Shown here in pieces: positions 24,073 through 32,019 of a stretch of DNA of 35,248 nt. The position numbers were made by a program, and so were the translations under genes. The notes below the pieces were generated by a model. It saw only the letters and a program-made list of their open reading frames with translations, was not told where the DNA came from and made no database searches. The DNA is taken from positions 1 through 35,248 of the forward strand of contig RAZA01000039.1 in the NCBI GenBank assembly GCA_003612485.1, read 5' to 3'. The stretch's first letter is position 1; each line of letters starts with the position of its first letter. The DNA comes from a bacterium D16-50 (lineage in GTDB: Bacteria; Bacillota; Clostridia; Lachnospirales; Lachnospiraceae).

Positions 24073-25119
24073 ATGAATTTAGAGGAATATAAGGGCGTAT
24101 TTGTCTTTGCCCAGCAGGTGGACAATACCATCAACAGCATAGCCTTCGAGCTGATCGGCAAGGGCAAGGATCTGGCTGACGATCTGGGCACGGAGGTTAC
24201 CGCAGTGCTGGTGGGCAGCGGCGTAAAGAGTCTGGCAGACGAACTGGCCGAGTATGGCGCTGACAGGGTTATCGTGGTGGACGATCCCGAACTGAAGGAA
24301 TATAGGACAGAGCCTTACGCTCATGCGCTGGCTTGTGTCATCAACGAGTTCAAGCCGGAGATCTTTCTGGTGGGCGCAACCGCTATCGGCCGGGATCTTG
24401 GCCCCAGAGTTTCCGCAAGAATCCACACCGGCCTTACCGCAGACTGCACTCAGCTGGATATCGGAGATTTCCCTTTGAATCCCGTGCCCGGCAAGGAGCA
24501 GAAGCACAATCAGCTGCTGATGACCCGTCCTGCATTCGGCGGAAACACCATTGCTACCATCGCATGTCCTGATTTCCGTCCCCAGATGGCCACAGTTCGT
24601 CCCGGCGTTATGCAGAAGAGGGAGAAGAAGGCAGGCGTGAAGGCAAATGTGGTTGAGTTCAATCCCGGATTCACCCCCAACCAGAACTATGTGGAGATTC
24701 TTGAGGTGGTGAAGGCAGTTTCCGATACCGTGGACATTATGGATGCAAAGATTCTGGTATCCGGCGGCCGCGGAATGGGAAGCTCTGAGAACTTCAAGAT
24801 GCTGGAGGAGCTGGCAGAGGTTCTGGGCGGCACCGTAAGCTGCTCCCGCGCGGTTGTGGATGCAGGCTGGAAGCCCAAGGATCTGCAGGTGGGTCAGACC
24901 GGCAAAACCGTTCGTCCCAACGTTTACTTTGCAGTCGGTATTTCCGGCGCCATCCAGCACTTGGCAGGCATGGAGGAGTCCGACATCATCATCGCCATCA
25001 ACAAGGATGACACCGCTCCTATCTTTGATGTGGCAGATTATGGCCTGGTAGGAGATCTGAACAAGATCGTTCCTGCTCTGACCGAGAAGCTGCGCGCAGA
25101 GATGGCTGCCAAGAACTGA
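24073..25119 (+). CDS. etfA: Electron transfer flavoprotein, alpha subunit
   Basis: The 348-residue product has an ETF N-terminal domain (FVFAQQVDNTINSIAFELIGKGKDLAD) and the FAD-binding C-terminal domain: SGGRGMGSSENF, SRAVVDAGWKPKDLQVGQTGKTVRPNVYFAVGISGAIQHLAGM and IIAINKDDTAPIFDVADYGLVGDL. It has the ordinary EtfA length with no N-terminal ferredoxin domain, which some anaerobes fuse here. GGAGGAAG upstream supports ATG 24073. It is the last gene of the butyrate operon, followed by the terminator at 25187-25234. No but, ptb or buk gene follows, so the terminal step is encoded elsewhere. Confidence 0.96.
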   Translation: MNLEEYKGVFVFAQQVDNTINSIAFELIGKGKDLADDLGTEVTAVLVGSGVKSLADELAEYGADRVIVVDDPELKEYRTEPYAHALACVINEFKPEIFLVGATAIGRDLGPRVSARIHTGLTADCTQLDIGDFPLNPVPGKEQKHNQLLMTRPAFGGNTIATIACPDFRPQMATVRPGVMQKREKKAGVKANVVEFNPGFTPNQNYVEILEVVKAVSDTVDIMDAKILVSGGRGMGSSENFKMLEELAEVLGGTVSCSRAVVDAGWKPKDLQVGQTGKTVRPNVYFAVGISGAIQHLAGMEESDIIIAINKDDTAPIFDVADYGLVGDLNKIVPALTEKLRAEMAAKN

Positions 25120-25186
25120 TGAAGTTCTTGAGAGGCCGATGAAAGCCTGATATCTGCATATAAGATCTGCGTCAAGGCAGTATATG

Positions 25187-25234
25187 AAAACCCCATGGAT
25201 CCAAGAAGCCTCAGGGCGGGATCTGTGGGGTTTT
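25187..25234 (+). terminator. Terminator of the butyrate operon
   Basis: AAAACCCCA pairs with TGGGGTTTT, and inside it GGATCC faces GGGATC; the run TTTT at 25231-25234 closes the structure. It lies 67 bases after etfA. The rest of the 347-base gap before the next gene holds only the promoter at 25274-25302. Confidence 0.75.
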
Positions 25235-25273
25235 GTGATGGCTTGCGGTTTATGGGCTTTGTGTATGTTGGTA

Positions 25274-25302
25274 TTGAGCCTGACGGTATTTTGTGGTATG
25301 AT
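25274..25302 (+). promoter_or_regulatory. Promoter of the GH43-like gene
   Basis: TTGAGC (25274-25279), a 17-base spacer and TATGAT (25297-25302), with TGG before the -10 giving an extended -10. It lies about 165 bases before the ATG, leaving a GC-rich leader (AAGGCGAAGGGCCG region) in which I see no known riboswitch. Confidence 0.6.
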
Positions 25303-25466
25303 ATTAACATAGAAGTTTGCCGTGTCGCCTTCTTCTGCCCGGAAGCAGAAAACATGGCGGCCGCAGAGGGAAACCCGTCGGCGGCCATGGGAACAGAATG
25401 CACGGGCGGCCGGCAAGGCGAAGGGCCGCATATACGGAGTACAGCGGCCGGGAAAGGGAAGAACAT

Positions 25467-26393
25467 ATGTCATATAAAGGATATCTTTTTGCGCATTTTA
25501 TCGGGGAAAAGAAGGATGGGGAGCAGGTCTATTTCTCCGTGAGCCGCGACGGACTGCACTGGAGGGAGCTGAATGGAGGAGAGCCGGTTCTGCGCAGCGA
25601 AATCGGTGAGATGGGCGCCAGAGATCCCTTTCTCATACGTTCTCCTTGGGAAGGGAAGGACGGAAGCGGGAAGTTCTATCTGATCGCAACGGATCTGCGC
25701 ATTGAGGCAGGCAAGGGGTGGGAGGCAGCGCAGTATTCCGGCAGTCGGGACATACTGGTCTGGGAGTCTCAGGACTTGGTCTCGTGGAGAGGCCCCAAGG
25801 CTCATACCGTGGGAATTCCGGGGGCAGGCTGTGTCTGGGCGCCCGAGGCGGTATATGATGCGGAACAAGATGCCATATTGGTGTTCTGGGCGTCTATGGT
25901 AGATAAAAAGCAGAGAATCTATGCCTCGTACACCAGAGACTTCAAGAGCTTTTCCCAGCCCTTCTTGTTTCTGGAGAAAGAGAACCATGTGATCGACAGT
26001 ACCATCATCCGCACGGAGGAGGGGTACTATCGTTATACAAAGGATGAGACGGTGAAAACCATCTGCATCGATTTCAGCGAAAATCTCCATCCGGAGGATT
26101 TCCGCGAGGTGAAGTCCGAAACCTTGGGCAGCCTTTACGGGGTGGAGGGCCCGGAGATATTCCGGCTGGATCAAGGCCAATGGTGCCTGATCGTGGATCG
26201 GTTTGCCGCCGGAAAGGGATATCTGCCTCTGGTGACGGACAGGCTGGAGAGCGGCGAGTTCCGGATTCTGGATGACAGTGAATTTGACATGGGTGTCTCT
26301 GTAAAAAGGCATGGGGGAGTCATCCCTATTACGGCGGAAGAGTATGATAGGCTCTGTGCTGCCTTCGGATGCAGTCAGGAGCAAAAAGCCTGA
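25467..26393 (+). CDS. GH43-like glycosidase (beta-xylosidase/arabinosidase type)
   Basis: The 308-residue product follows the five-bladed beta-propeller pattern of GH43-type enzymes: YFSVSRDGLHWREL, GARDPFLIRS, LVWESQDLVSWRG, CVWAPEAVYD (typical WAPE), HVIDSTIIRTEEGYY (candidate pKa-modulating Asp) and VEGPEIFRLDQGQWCLIVD (candidate acid Glu). The catalytic-base Asp is not certain. It lacks a signal peptide, so it would act on imported oligosaccharides. ATG 25467 follows GGAAAGGGAAG; the open frame to 25317 upstream is GC-rich noncoding sequence and lacks family similarity. It stands alone between terminator and YkgJ-like gene. Confidence 0.85.
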   Translation: MSYKGYLFAHFIGEKKDGEQVYFSVSRDGLHWRELNGGEPVLRSEIGEMGARDPFLIRSPWEGKDGSGKFYLIATDLRIEAGKGWEAAQYSGSRDILVWESQDLVSWRGPKAHTVGIPGAGCVWAPEAVYDAEQDAILVFWASMVDKKQRIYASYTRDFKSFSQPFLFLEKENHVIDSTIIRTEEGYYRYTKDETVKTICIDFSENLHPEDFREVKSETLGSLYGVEGPEIFRLDQGQWCLIVDRFAAGKGYLPLVTDRLESGEFRILDDSEFDMGVSVKRHGGVIPITAEEYDRLCAAFGCSQEQKA

Positions 26394-26444
26394 GAGATAG
26401 CTGTGAGATTGGCGCGCGCCAAAGCGCGCAAAAGAGGTATAAGC

Positions 26445-27119
26445 ATGAAGCGCAATGTCAGTCTTGATGAGATTTCCGACGGACGTCTCTACGGTGAGAA
26501 TGATATGGTGAAGGCGGACTGCCATGGCTGCAGAGGATGCTCTCTCTGCTGCAGAGGCATGGGGAATTCGGTGATATTGGATCCCTATGATGTTTATAGG
26601 CTGCAGGCCGGATTGGGGAAGACATTGTCCTGCCTATTGGAAGAGGGGGCTGTGGAGCTGAATGTGGTTGACGGGATTATCCTTCCGAATCTGAGGATGT
26701 GCGGGGAAGAGGAGCGGTGTTATTTTTTGGACGGAGAGGGTAGATGCGGCATCCACCCCAGCCGCCCCGGCGTATGCCGCTTGTTTCCGCTGGGCCGGTT
26801 TTATGAGAAGGGCGATTTCAAGTATTTTCTCCAGACCGGGGAATGTGATTCTGGCTGCCGCTCCAAGGTAAAGGTGGCAAAATGGATCGATACGCCGAAT
26901 CCGGGCCAAAACCATAGGTTTGTATGTGATTGGCATTATCTGCTGAAGGATTTGGAGGAGAGGACGGCTGGGGCAGAGGATCTGGAAGAATCCAAAAGAC
27001 TGAATCTGGCGCTGCTTGGGACATTCTTTCTGCAGCCCTATGATGCAGGACATGATTTTTATGAGCAGTTTCAGGCACGCAGGAAGAGTTTTTGTGATGT
27101 GGGGGCGGAGCGCCCCTGA
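26445..27119 (+). CDS. YkgJ-family cysteine-cluster protein
   Basis: The 224-residue product has a cysteine knot CHGCRGCSLCC (Cys26, 29, 32, 35, 36) and later CGIHPSRPGVCRLFPLGRF and GECDSGC, the pattern of the YkgJ/CxxCxxCC zinc- or iron-sulfur-binding family. The biochemical role of this family is poorly known. ATG 26445 follows AGAGGT; the upstream open frame includes the palindrome GGCGCGCGCC at 26411-26420 and is probably not coding. It starts 51 bases after the GH43-like gene and ends 72 bases before the helicase, so the three may be co-transcribed. Confidence 0.8.
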   Translation: MKRNVSLDEISDGRLYGENDMVKADCHGCRGCSLCCRGMGNSVILDPYDVYRLQAGLGKTLSCLLEEGAVELNVVDGIILPNLRMCGEEERCYFLDGEGRCGIHPSRPGVCRLFPLGRFYEKGDFKYFLQTGECDSGCRSKVKVAKWIDTPNPGQNHRFVCDWHYLLKDLEERTAGAEDLEESKRLNLALLGTFFLQPYDAGHDFYEQFQARRKSFCDVGAERP

Positions 27120-27191
27120 GAGCGAGAAAAAGAGAAAGAGGGCGCAACGGAGGGTCTGGGGATTTGGGCCGGCGTCCGCATAGGTTTTGGG

Positions 27192-29177
27192 ATGATACAG
27201 AAGGAAAAGCTGGCACAGTTTTATTTTATCCAATATCGGGAATGTGCGAAAAGGACCAAAAAGAAGAGCAACAGCGGGAGAAAGACCTACTTCGAGAAGA
27301 TGGGCCGGCTGTTGGAAGAGCTGGCACGGGCGAGGACGGGAAGGGTGAGTCAGGCCCATTTGGAAGAATACCATAGACAGATCAAGAATGTGGCCTATTA
27401 TGCTTTCAAGGAGAACAATCAGGTCGCCATCATGAAGATTCGGGACATTATGATGGAGGAGCTGGTGCGCTTGGACATAGGCAGTCTGAAGAATGATGAG
27501 CGGGAGCTGGTCACGGCCAAGTTTTTGGGCTTTCTCAGGGAGGAGGACACCTTCGAGATCTGCCAGAAGAGTCTGCGTTCCATACTGAAGCAGTATATGA
27601 ACGTGGAGCTGAGGGGGCAGATCATCGATATGGTGCCTACCAGACCGGAGACGGAGTTTCCCCGGGCGCTGGAGATGTCCCGGCATTTTATCCTCCATAT
27701 CGGCCCCACCAACTGCGGGAAGACCTATCAGGCGTTAGAGAAGCTGAGGCAGGCGGAGAACGGGGTCTATCTGGGCCCCTTGAGGCTGCTGGCGCTGGAA
27801 GTTTACGAAAAGATGAAGGATTTCGGGATTCCCTGCACCATGCTGACAGGGGAGGAGTGCATCTACGAGGAGGGGAGCAGAATCGTATCTTCCACGGTGG
27901 AGATGCTGGATCTGGATCAGGAGTACGATGTGGCTGTCATTGACGAGGCCCAGATGATTGCGGATTCCGATAGGGGGCATTCTTGGACAAGGGCTGTTCT
28001 GGGAGTCCGGGCAGGGGAGATTCATGTCTGCATGAGCCCTGCTGCGGAGGAGGTTATCTGCCACCTGATATCCCTATGCGGGGACACCGTGGAGGTGCAT
28101 CGATACGAGAGGAAGACCCGCCTGCTCTGTGAGGATGAGCCATTCTCCTTCCCGGAGGACGTGCGGGAAGGGGATGCCCTGATCGTGTTCACCAAGAGGA
28201 TGGTGCTGGATATCGCAGGACGTTTAGAGCGCAGCGGCAAGAGGGTCAGCGTGATCTACGGGAGTCTCCCTCCGGAGATCCGCCGCAGGCAGATCCGTAT
28301 CTTCTCGGAGGGAGAGACCCACATCGTGGTCTCCACGGACGCCATCGGCATGGGGCTCAACCTGCCTGTGCGGAGAATCGTGTTCATCCAGACGGAGAAG
28401 TTCGACGGAAAGAGCACCCGCCCTCTGAAGACCGCGGAAATCCTGCAGATCGCCGGGCGCGCGGGAAGGTACGGCATCTATGATACGGGCTATGTGAACG
28501 CAGTAGGCCGGGAAGGGCTGGACTATATCAGGGAGCGCTTCCATGAGAAGGAACCCAAGGTGGAGCATGTGAGTCTGGGTTTTCCGCAGGTGCTTTTAGA
28601 CATGGATGATCCGTTGGACGCGGTAATGACGATATGGAAGTCGGTAGAGATAGAGCCGCCCTTCGAGAAGATCAGTATCGAGGAGGTCTTGTTCCTATAT
28701 GAAAGAGCATACAAAGAAAGGAAGGAGATCGACGGCTTTGAGGACAAGCACATGCTGTACCGGATGCTGACCTGCTCCATCGATACCAGAAACCGTGATG
28801 TGGTGGCGCTTTGGCTGTATTACTGCAAGACCTATTCGGCGGATGTGAGTCTGCACTTTCCGGCGCTGATGATGTGTTCGGACGCAGGCCTCCTGCGCTA
28901 CGAGACCTTCTATAAGCTGCTGGATCTCTATTACCAGTTTTCGGTGCGGATGGGCAAGGAGATTGATTTCAAGCGGCTGGAGAAGGAGCGGGAGAAGACG
29001 GAAGACACCATCATGCGCTTTTTGGTGAAGGACAAGAAGAATTATATCCGCAAATGTCAGTACTGCGGGGGGCCCCTGCCCTTTGATTCGGCATTCGGGG
29101 TGTGTGAGAGCTGTTTTGCCGCACGGAGAGAAGGCAAGGAAATCCCCGGCGCAAGACGGAGGCGGAACCGCAGATAA
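27192..29177 (+). CDS. SUV3-like SF2 RNA helicase with zinc ribbon
   Basis: The 661-residue product has a helical N-terminal region, then Walker A HIGPTNCGKTYQA (171-178 region), PLRLLALEVYEK, DEAQMIADSDRG (DEAQ, residues 251-254), VFTKRMVLDIAG, STDAIGMGLNLP and the motif VI-like IAGRAGRYG. These match the SUV3 (mitochondrial degradosome) helicase family, which has bacterial members. Near residue 620 a CQYC...CESC zinc-ribbon and a basic tail follow. It probably unwinds structured RNA in RNA decay or processing; this is family inference. ATG 27192 is chosen because homology starts close after it; the ribosome binding site (AGG/TGGG) is weak. It terminates at the hairpin at 29208-29240. Confidence 0.88.
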   Translation: MIQKEKLAQFYFIQYRECAKRTKKKSNSGRKTYFEKMGRLLEELARARTGRVSQAHLEEYHRQIKNVAYYAFKENNQVAIMKIRDIMMEELVRLDIGSLKNDERELVTAKFLGFLREEDTFEICQKSLRSILKQYMNVELRGQIIDMVPTRPETEFPRALEMSRHFILHIGPTNCGKTYQALEKLRQAENGVYLGPLRLLALEVYEKMKDFGIPCTMLTGEECIYEEGSRIVSSTVEMLDLDQEYDVAVIDEAQMIADSDRGHSWTRAVLGVRAGEIHVCMSPAAEEVICHLISLCGDTVEVHRYERKTRLLCEDEPFSFPEDVREGDALIVFTKRMVLDIAGRLERSGKRVSVIYGSLPPEIRRRQIRIFSEGETHIVVSTDAIGMGLNLPVRRIVFIQTEKFDGKSTRPLKTAEILQIAGRAGRYGIYDTGYVNAVGREGLDYIRERFHEKEPKVEHVSLGFPQVLLDMDDPLDAVMTIWKSVEIEPPFEKISIEEVLFLYERAYKERKEIDGFEDKHMLYRMLTCSIDTRNRDVVALWLYYCKTYSADVSLHFPALMMCSDAGLLRYETFYKLLDLYYQFSVRMGKEIDFKRLEKEREKTEDTIMRFLVKDKKNYIRKCQYCGGPLPFDSAFGVCESCFAARREGKEIPGARRRRNRR

Positions 29178-29207
29178 GGGAAAAGAAGGGCGTTGCCTTT
29201 CCGGAAA

Positions 29208-29240
29208 GCGGCCGGATCCATATAAATCCGGCCGCTCTTT
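29208..29240. terminator. Bidirectional terminator between the SUV3-like and sdaAA genes
   Basis: GCGGCCGGAT (29208-29217), an 8-base loop and ATCCGGCCGC (29226-29235) form a perfect 10-bp stem, flanked by AAA on the left and TCTTT on the right. It lies between two convergent stop codons and can serve both. Confidence 0.8.
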
Positions 29241-29248
29241 GGAAGGGG

Positions 29249-30118
29249 TCAGAAGCCCTTTATGCTTTCCTTGAAGGCGAGGCCGGTGGGGGTGGCTGCA
29301 AGGCCGCCCTTTCCGGTCTCTTTTATTTCCTCCGGCAGGGCCTTTCCGATGCTCCTCATGGCGTCGAAGACCTGATCGGGCGGGATCTTGCTGCGGACTC
29401 CCGCATTGGCCAGATCCGCCGAGGTCAGGGCGTTGACTGCCCCGATGACATTTCTCTTCACGCAGGGAACCTCTACCAGACCGGCTACGGGATCGCAGGC
29501 AAGGCCCAGCAGGTTCTTCATGGCCAGCGCTGCAGCGTGGGCGATGGTCTCGCCGTCGCAGCCCAGCAAAAAGGCCGCTCCTCCGGCTGCCATGGCGGAG
29601 GCGGCGCCGATCTCGGCCTGACAGCCCCCGGCGGCGCCGGAGATGGATGCTCTCTGGGCGATGATGCCCCCGATGCCTGCACTGACATATAGGGCCTTCA
29701 CCATCTGCTCCGTAGAATAGCCCTTTTCCTCTTCCAGAGAGAGGAAGACTGCCGGAACCACTCCGCAGGAGCCGGCGGTGGGAGCGGCTACGATGCGCTT
29801 CATGCAGGCGTTTGACTCGCCCATCTTCACGGCCTTCTCCATGACCAGCCCCAGAAAGGAGCCGCAGAGGAGGTTTCCGGCCCTGCGGGCAACGGCGATC
29901 CGCTCGCCGTCTCCTCCCACCAGACCGCTGGCGGAGGAAAGAGAGGCGTCATAGGAGGCGTCCGCGCTTTTCATGGCTTCATACATTGCCTGCATCCGCA
30001 GGAAGGCCTCCTCCTTGGTGAGATCCATTTCCGTGCAGTCATTGTCCCGGACGATCTCCCAGAAAAGGCTGCCGGTGCTTTTTTCCTTGTCGATGATTTC
30101 TTGAAAGGATTGGTACAT
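29249..30118 (-). CDS. sdaAA: L-serine dehydratase, alpha subunit
   Basis: The 289-residue iron-sulfur subunit converts L-serine to pyruvate and ammonia together with the beta subunit. Conserved elements: KSADASYDASLSSASGLVGGDGER, NACMKRIVAAPTAGSCGVVPA, GCQAEIGAASAMAA and CDPVAGLVEVPCVKRN; the Cys residues in these stretches are the cluster ligands typical of the family. The ATG at 30118 is preceded by GGAGG on the minus strand; longer upstream frames are not needed. It lies 85 bases downstream of sdaAB, so one operon is likely, and it ends at the shared terminator. Confidence 0.95.
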   Translation of the reverse strand: MYQSFQEIIDKEKSTGSLFWEIVRDNDCTEMDLTKEEAFLRMQAMYEAMKSADASYDASLSSASGLVGGDGERIAVARRAGNLLCGSFLGLVMEKAVKMGESNACMKRIVAAPTAGSCGVVPAVFLSLEEEKGYSTEQMVKALYVSAGIGGIIAQRASISGAAGGCQAEIGAASAMAAGGAAFLLGCDGETIAHAAALAMKNLLGLACDPVAGLVEVPCVKRNVIGAVNALTSADLANAGVRSKIPPDQVFDAMRSIGKALPEEIKETGKGGLAATPTGLAFKESIKGF

Positions 30119-30203
30119 AATGGGTTCCTCCATATTCTGTGGATAGTTTCGCCGCAGCGGCGCTTGGATCTGTGACGGGCAGGGGCACACGGCTGTTCTT
30201 GGG

Positions 30204-30878
30204 CTATGCATTGTCCCCGTCGCTGAGTCCCAGATAAGTCACCTTCAGGATGCCCTCCAGACGGGAGAGCCAGCGCACGGCGTCTGCCGGCACCTCCTGA
30301 TCGCATTCCAGCACGATGACGGCCTTCCCTCCCTTTGAGGAGCGGTACAGCTGCATGGTGGCTATGTTGATGGATTTGTGGCCCAGCATGGAAGAGATTT
30401 CCGTCACATGTCCGGGCTGGTCCAGATTGTTCACCACAAGGGTGGGATAGTCGCCGGAAAAGTTGGCGGGCAGGCCGTCCAGCTCCGTGATCCGTATGGC
30501 GCCGCCGCCCACGGAGGCCGCCACCACCTCTATGTGCCGGTCGTCGTCCCCGTATAGAAGGAGCTTTACGGAGTTGGGGTGGACATCTCCCAGATCGATT
30601 CCGGACAGACGGTATTCCATTCCGGCTTCATCGGCATAGCGGAAGCTGTCCGGAATTCTCTGGTCGTCAACGGAAAATCCCAGCAGCCCTGCCACCAGAG
30701 CCTTGTCGGTTCCATGGCCCTTGCCGGTGGCCAGAAAGGAGCCGTGGAAGAAGACGTGGGCCTTCCGCACGGGGGAGCCCAACAGCTTTCTGGAGATAAT
30801 TCCGATTTTCACAGCTCCTGCGGTATGGGAGCTGGAGGGTCCCACCATCACGGGACCGATAATGTCGAATGAGTTCAT
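30204..30878 (-). CDS. sdaAB: L-serine dehydratase, beta subunit
   Basis: The 224-residue subunit begins SFDIIGPVMVGPSSSHTAGAVKIG, the typical serine dehydratase beta start, and contains GHGTDKALVAGLLGF. Its C-terminal part (YPTLVVNNLDQPGHVTEISSMLGHKSINIATMQLYR) is an ACT domain that may bind serine or another ligand. AAGGG precedes the ATG at 30878. It is the first gene of the sdaAB-sdaAA operon; I see no confident promoter in the divergent spacer on this strand. Confidence 0.94.
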   Translation of the reverse strand: MNSFDIIGPVMVGPSSSHTAGAVKIGIISRKLLGSPVRKAHVFFHGSFLATGKGHGTDKALVAGLLGFSVDDQRIPDSFRYADEAGMEYRLSGIDLGDVHPNSVKLLLYGDDDRHIEVVAASVGGGAIRITELDGLPANFSGDYPTLVVNNLDQPGHVTEISSMLGHKSINIATMQLYRSSKGGKAVIVLECDQEVPADAVRWLSRLEGILKVTYLGLSDGDNA

Positions 30879-31003
30879 ATTCTTATCCCTTCGTTTGTAA
30901 TATGGAATGATAGGCATGGCAGGATTCGGGAAAATAGGAAGGAATCCTCTTAAGAAAAGCTTACAATAAATTGCGGAAGAATACAACATATTTTCTTGTC
31001 CGA

Positions 31004-31032
31004 TTGCAATTCTGTCCGGGCTGTGTTAAGAT
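31004..31032 (+). promoter_or_regulatory. Promoter of the isomerase-like gene
   Basis: TTGCAA (31004-31009), a 17-base spacer and TAAGAT (31027-31032), with TGT before the -10 giving an extended -10. It lies about 30 bases before the ATG at 31061 in the divergent spacer. Confidence 0.62.
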
Positions 31033-31060
31033 TTGCTGAGAAAGGAAGGTGGAGCAGAAA

Positions 31061-31957
31061 ATGGGAAAGACGGAATTGGCAATCAGCACGGAGTTTGCAG
31101 GAGTGCATATGGAGCTGGAGCATACGGAGGAATTGTTCCGCAGAATCGCGGGGGCGGGGTTTACCCATGTCCACTGGTGCCATGAATGGGACGGCGACTA
31201 TACATACTCCGTCTACGAGATGCAGCAGGCCAGAGAATGGATGGAGAAATACGGGCTGAGGGCGAAGGCCCTTCATGCCTCCAGAGGATCCTCCAAGGAC
31301 ATTCGCCTATATAGGGAGCATTATAGAAAGGACTACACCTCCGACTGGGAGTACAACCGCAGGGCGGGAGTGGAGCTGATCCAAAACCGCGTGGACTTCG
31401 CCCATATTCTGGGGGCATCCGAGATCGTGCTCCATTTGTATGCGCCCCATATCACGCTCCGGGAGGAGCCTGAAAAGAAGGAAATCTTTTACGGAAACGT
31501 GTACAGGTCCCTTGACGAGCTGATGCCCTATTGTCTGGAGAAGGGGGTGCGGATCTGCGTGGAGGATCTGTACGATATAACGGAGGAGTGTATGCTGGAG
31601 GCCTGGGAGAGGCTGCTGGGGAAGTACCCTCCTGAGTTTCTGGGAATATGCTATGACACCGGCCATGCCAATATGCTCTGGAGGGATAGGGCGCCGCAGG
31701 TGGTGGACAAGTACAAAGACAGGATGTACGCGGTTCATCTCCATGACAATTTCGGCGCCACGGACGCGCATCTGATTCCCTGGGAGGCCCAGATCGACTG
31801 GGAGCAGGTGATCAAGGTCATCGGCAAGTCCGCCTATGAGGGCCCTCTTATACTGGAGGTGGGATGCCACGATAAGGACATGGACGTATTTTTGAGGAGG
31901 GCCTATGAAGCGGGCTGCCGTCTGGACGAAATGCTCAGGAAGGTAAGGGAAGCATAG
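31061..31957 (+). CDS. Sugar-phosphate isomerase/epimerase-like TIM-barrel protein
   Basis: The 298-residue product fits the AP-endonuclease-2/xylose-isomerase-like TIM barrel. Candidate metal ligands in the usual order are the Glu of CVEDLYDIT, Asp and His of CYDTGHAN, His of AVHLHDNFG and Glu of LILEVGCHD. Substrate could be a keto-sugar or inositol intermediate; none is indicated by neighbours. ATG 31061 is preferred over GTG 31049 because GGAG at 31051-31054 is correctly spaced from 31061. It is divergent from sdaAB and convergent with the histidine kinase gene. Confidence 0.87.
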   Translation: MGKTELAISTEFAGVHMELEHTEELFRRIAGAGFTHVHWCHEWDGDYTYSVYEMQQAREWMEKYGLRAKALHASRGSSKDIRLYREHYRKDYTSDWEYNRRAGVELIQNRVDFAHILGASEIVLHLYAPHITLREEPEKKEIFYGNVYRSLDELMPYCLEKGVRICVEDLYDITEECMLEAWERLLGKYPPEFLGICYDTGHANMLWRDRAPQVVDKYKDRMYAVHLHDNFGATDAHLIPWEAQIDWEQVIKVIGKSAYEGPLILEVGCHDKDMDVFLRRAYEAGCRLDEMLRKVREA

Positions 31958-32019
31958 GAAACCTGGAAAGCATAGAAGGCGGCTATGGGGGGCATAGGGA
32001 GAGGGAAATGCTCTGGGGA

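Noticed and set aside
25303..25466. Riboswitch in the leader of the GH43-like gene
   Set aside because: No conserved riboswitch core could be recognised by eye, only GC-rich local pairing.
24079..25473. Minus-strand open frame of about 460 codons opposite etfA
   Set aside because: It covers etfA and the terminator, has no recognisable motif, and reflects the codon bias of the highly expressed plus-strand gene.
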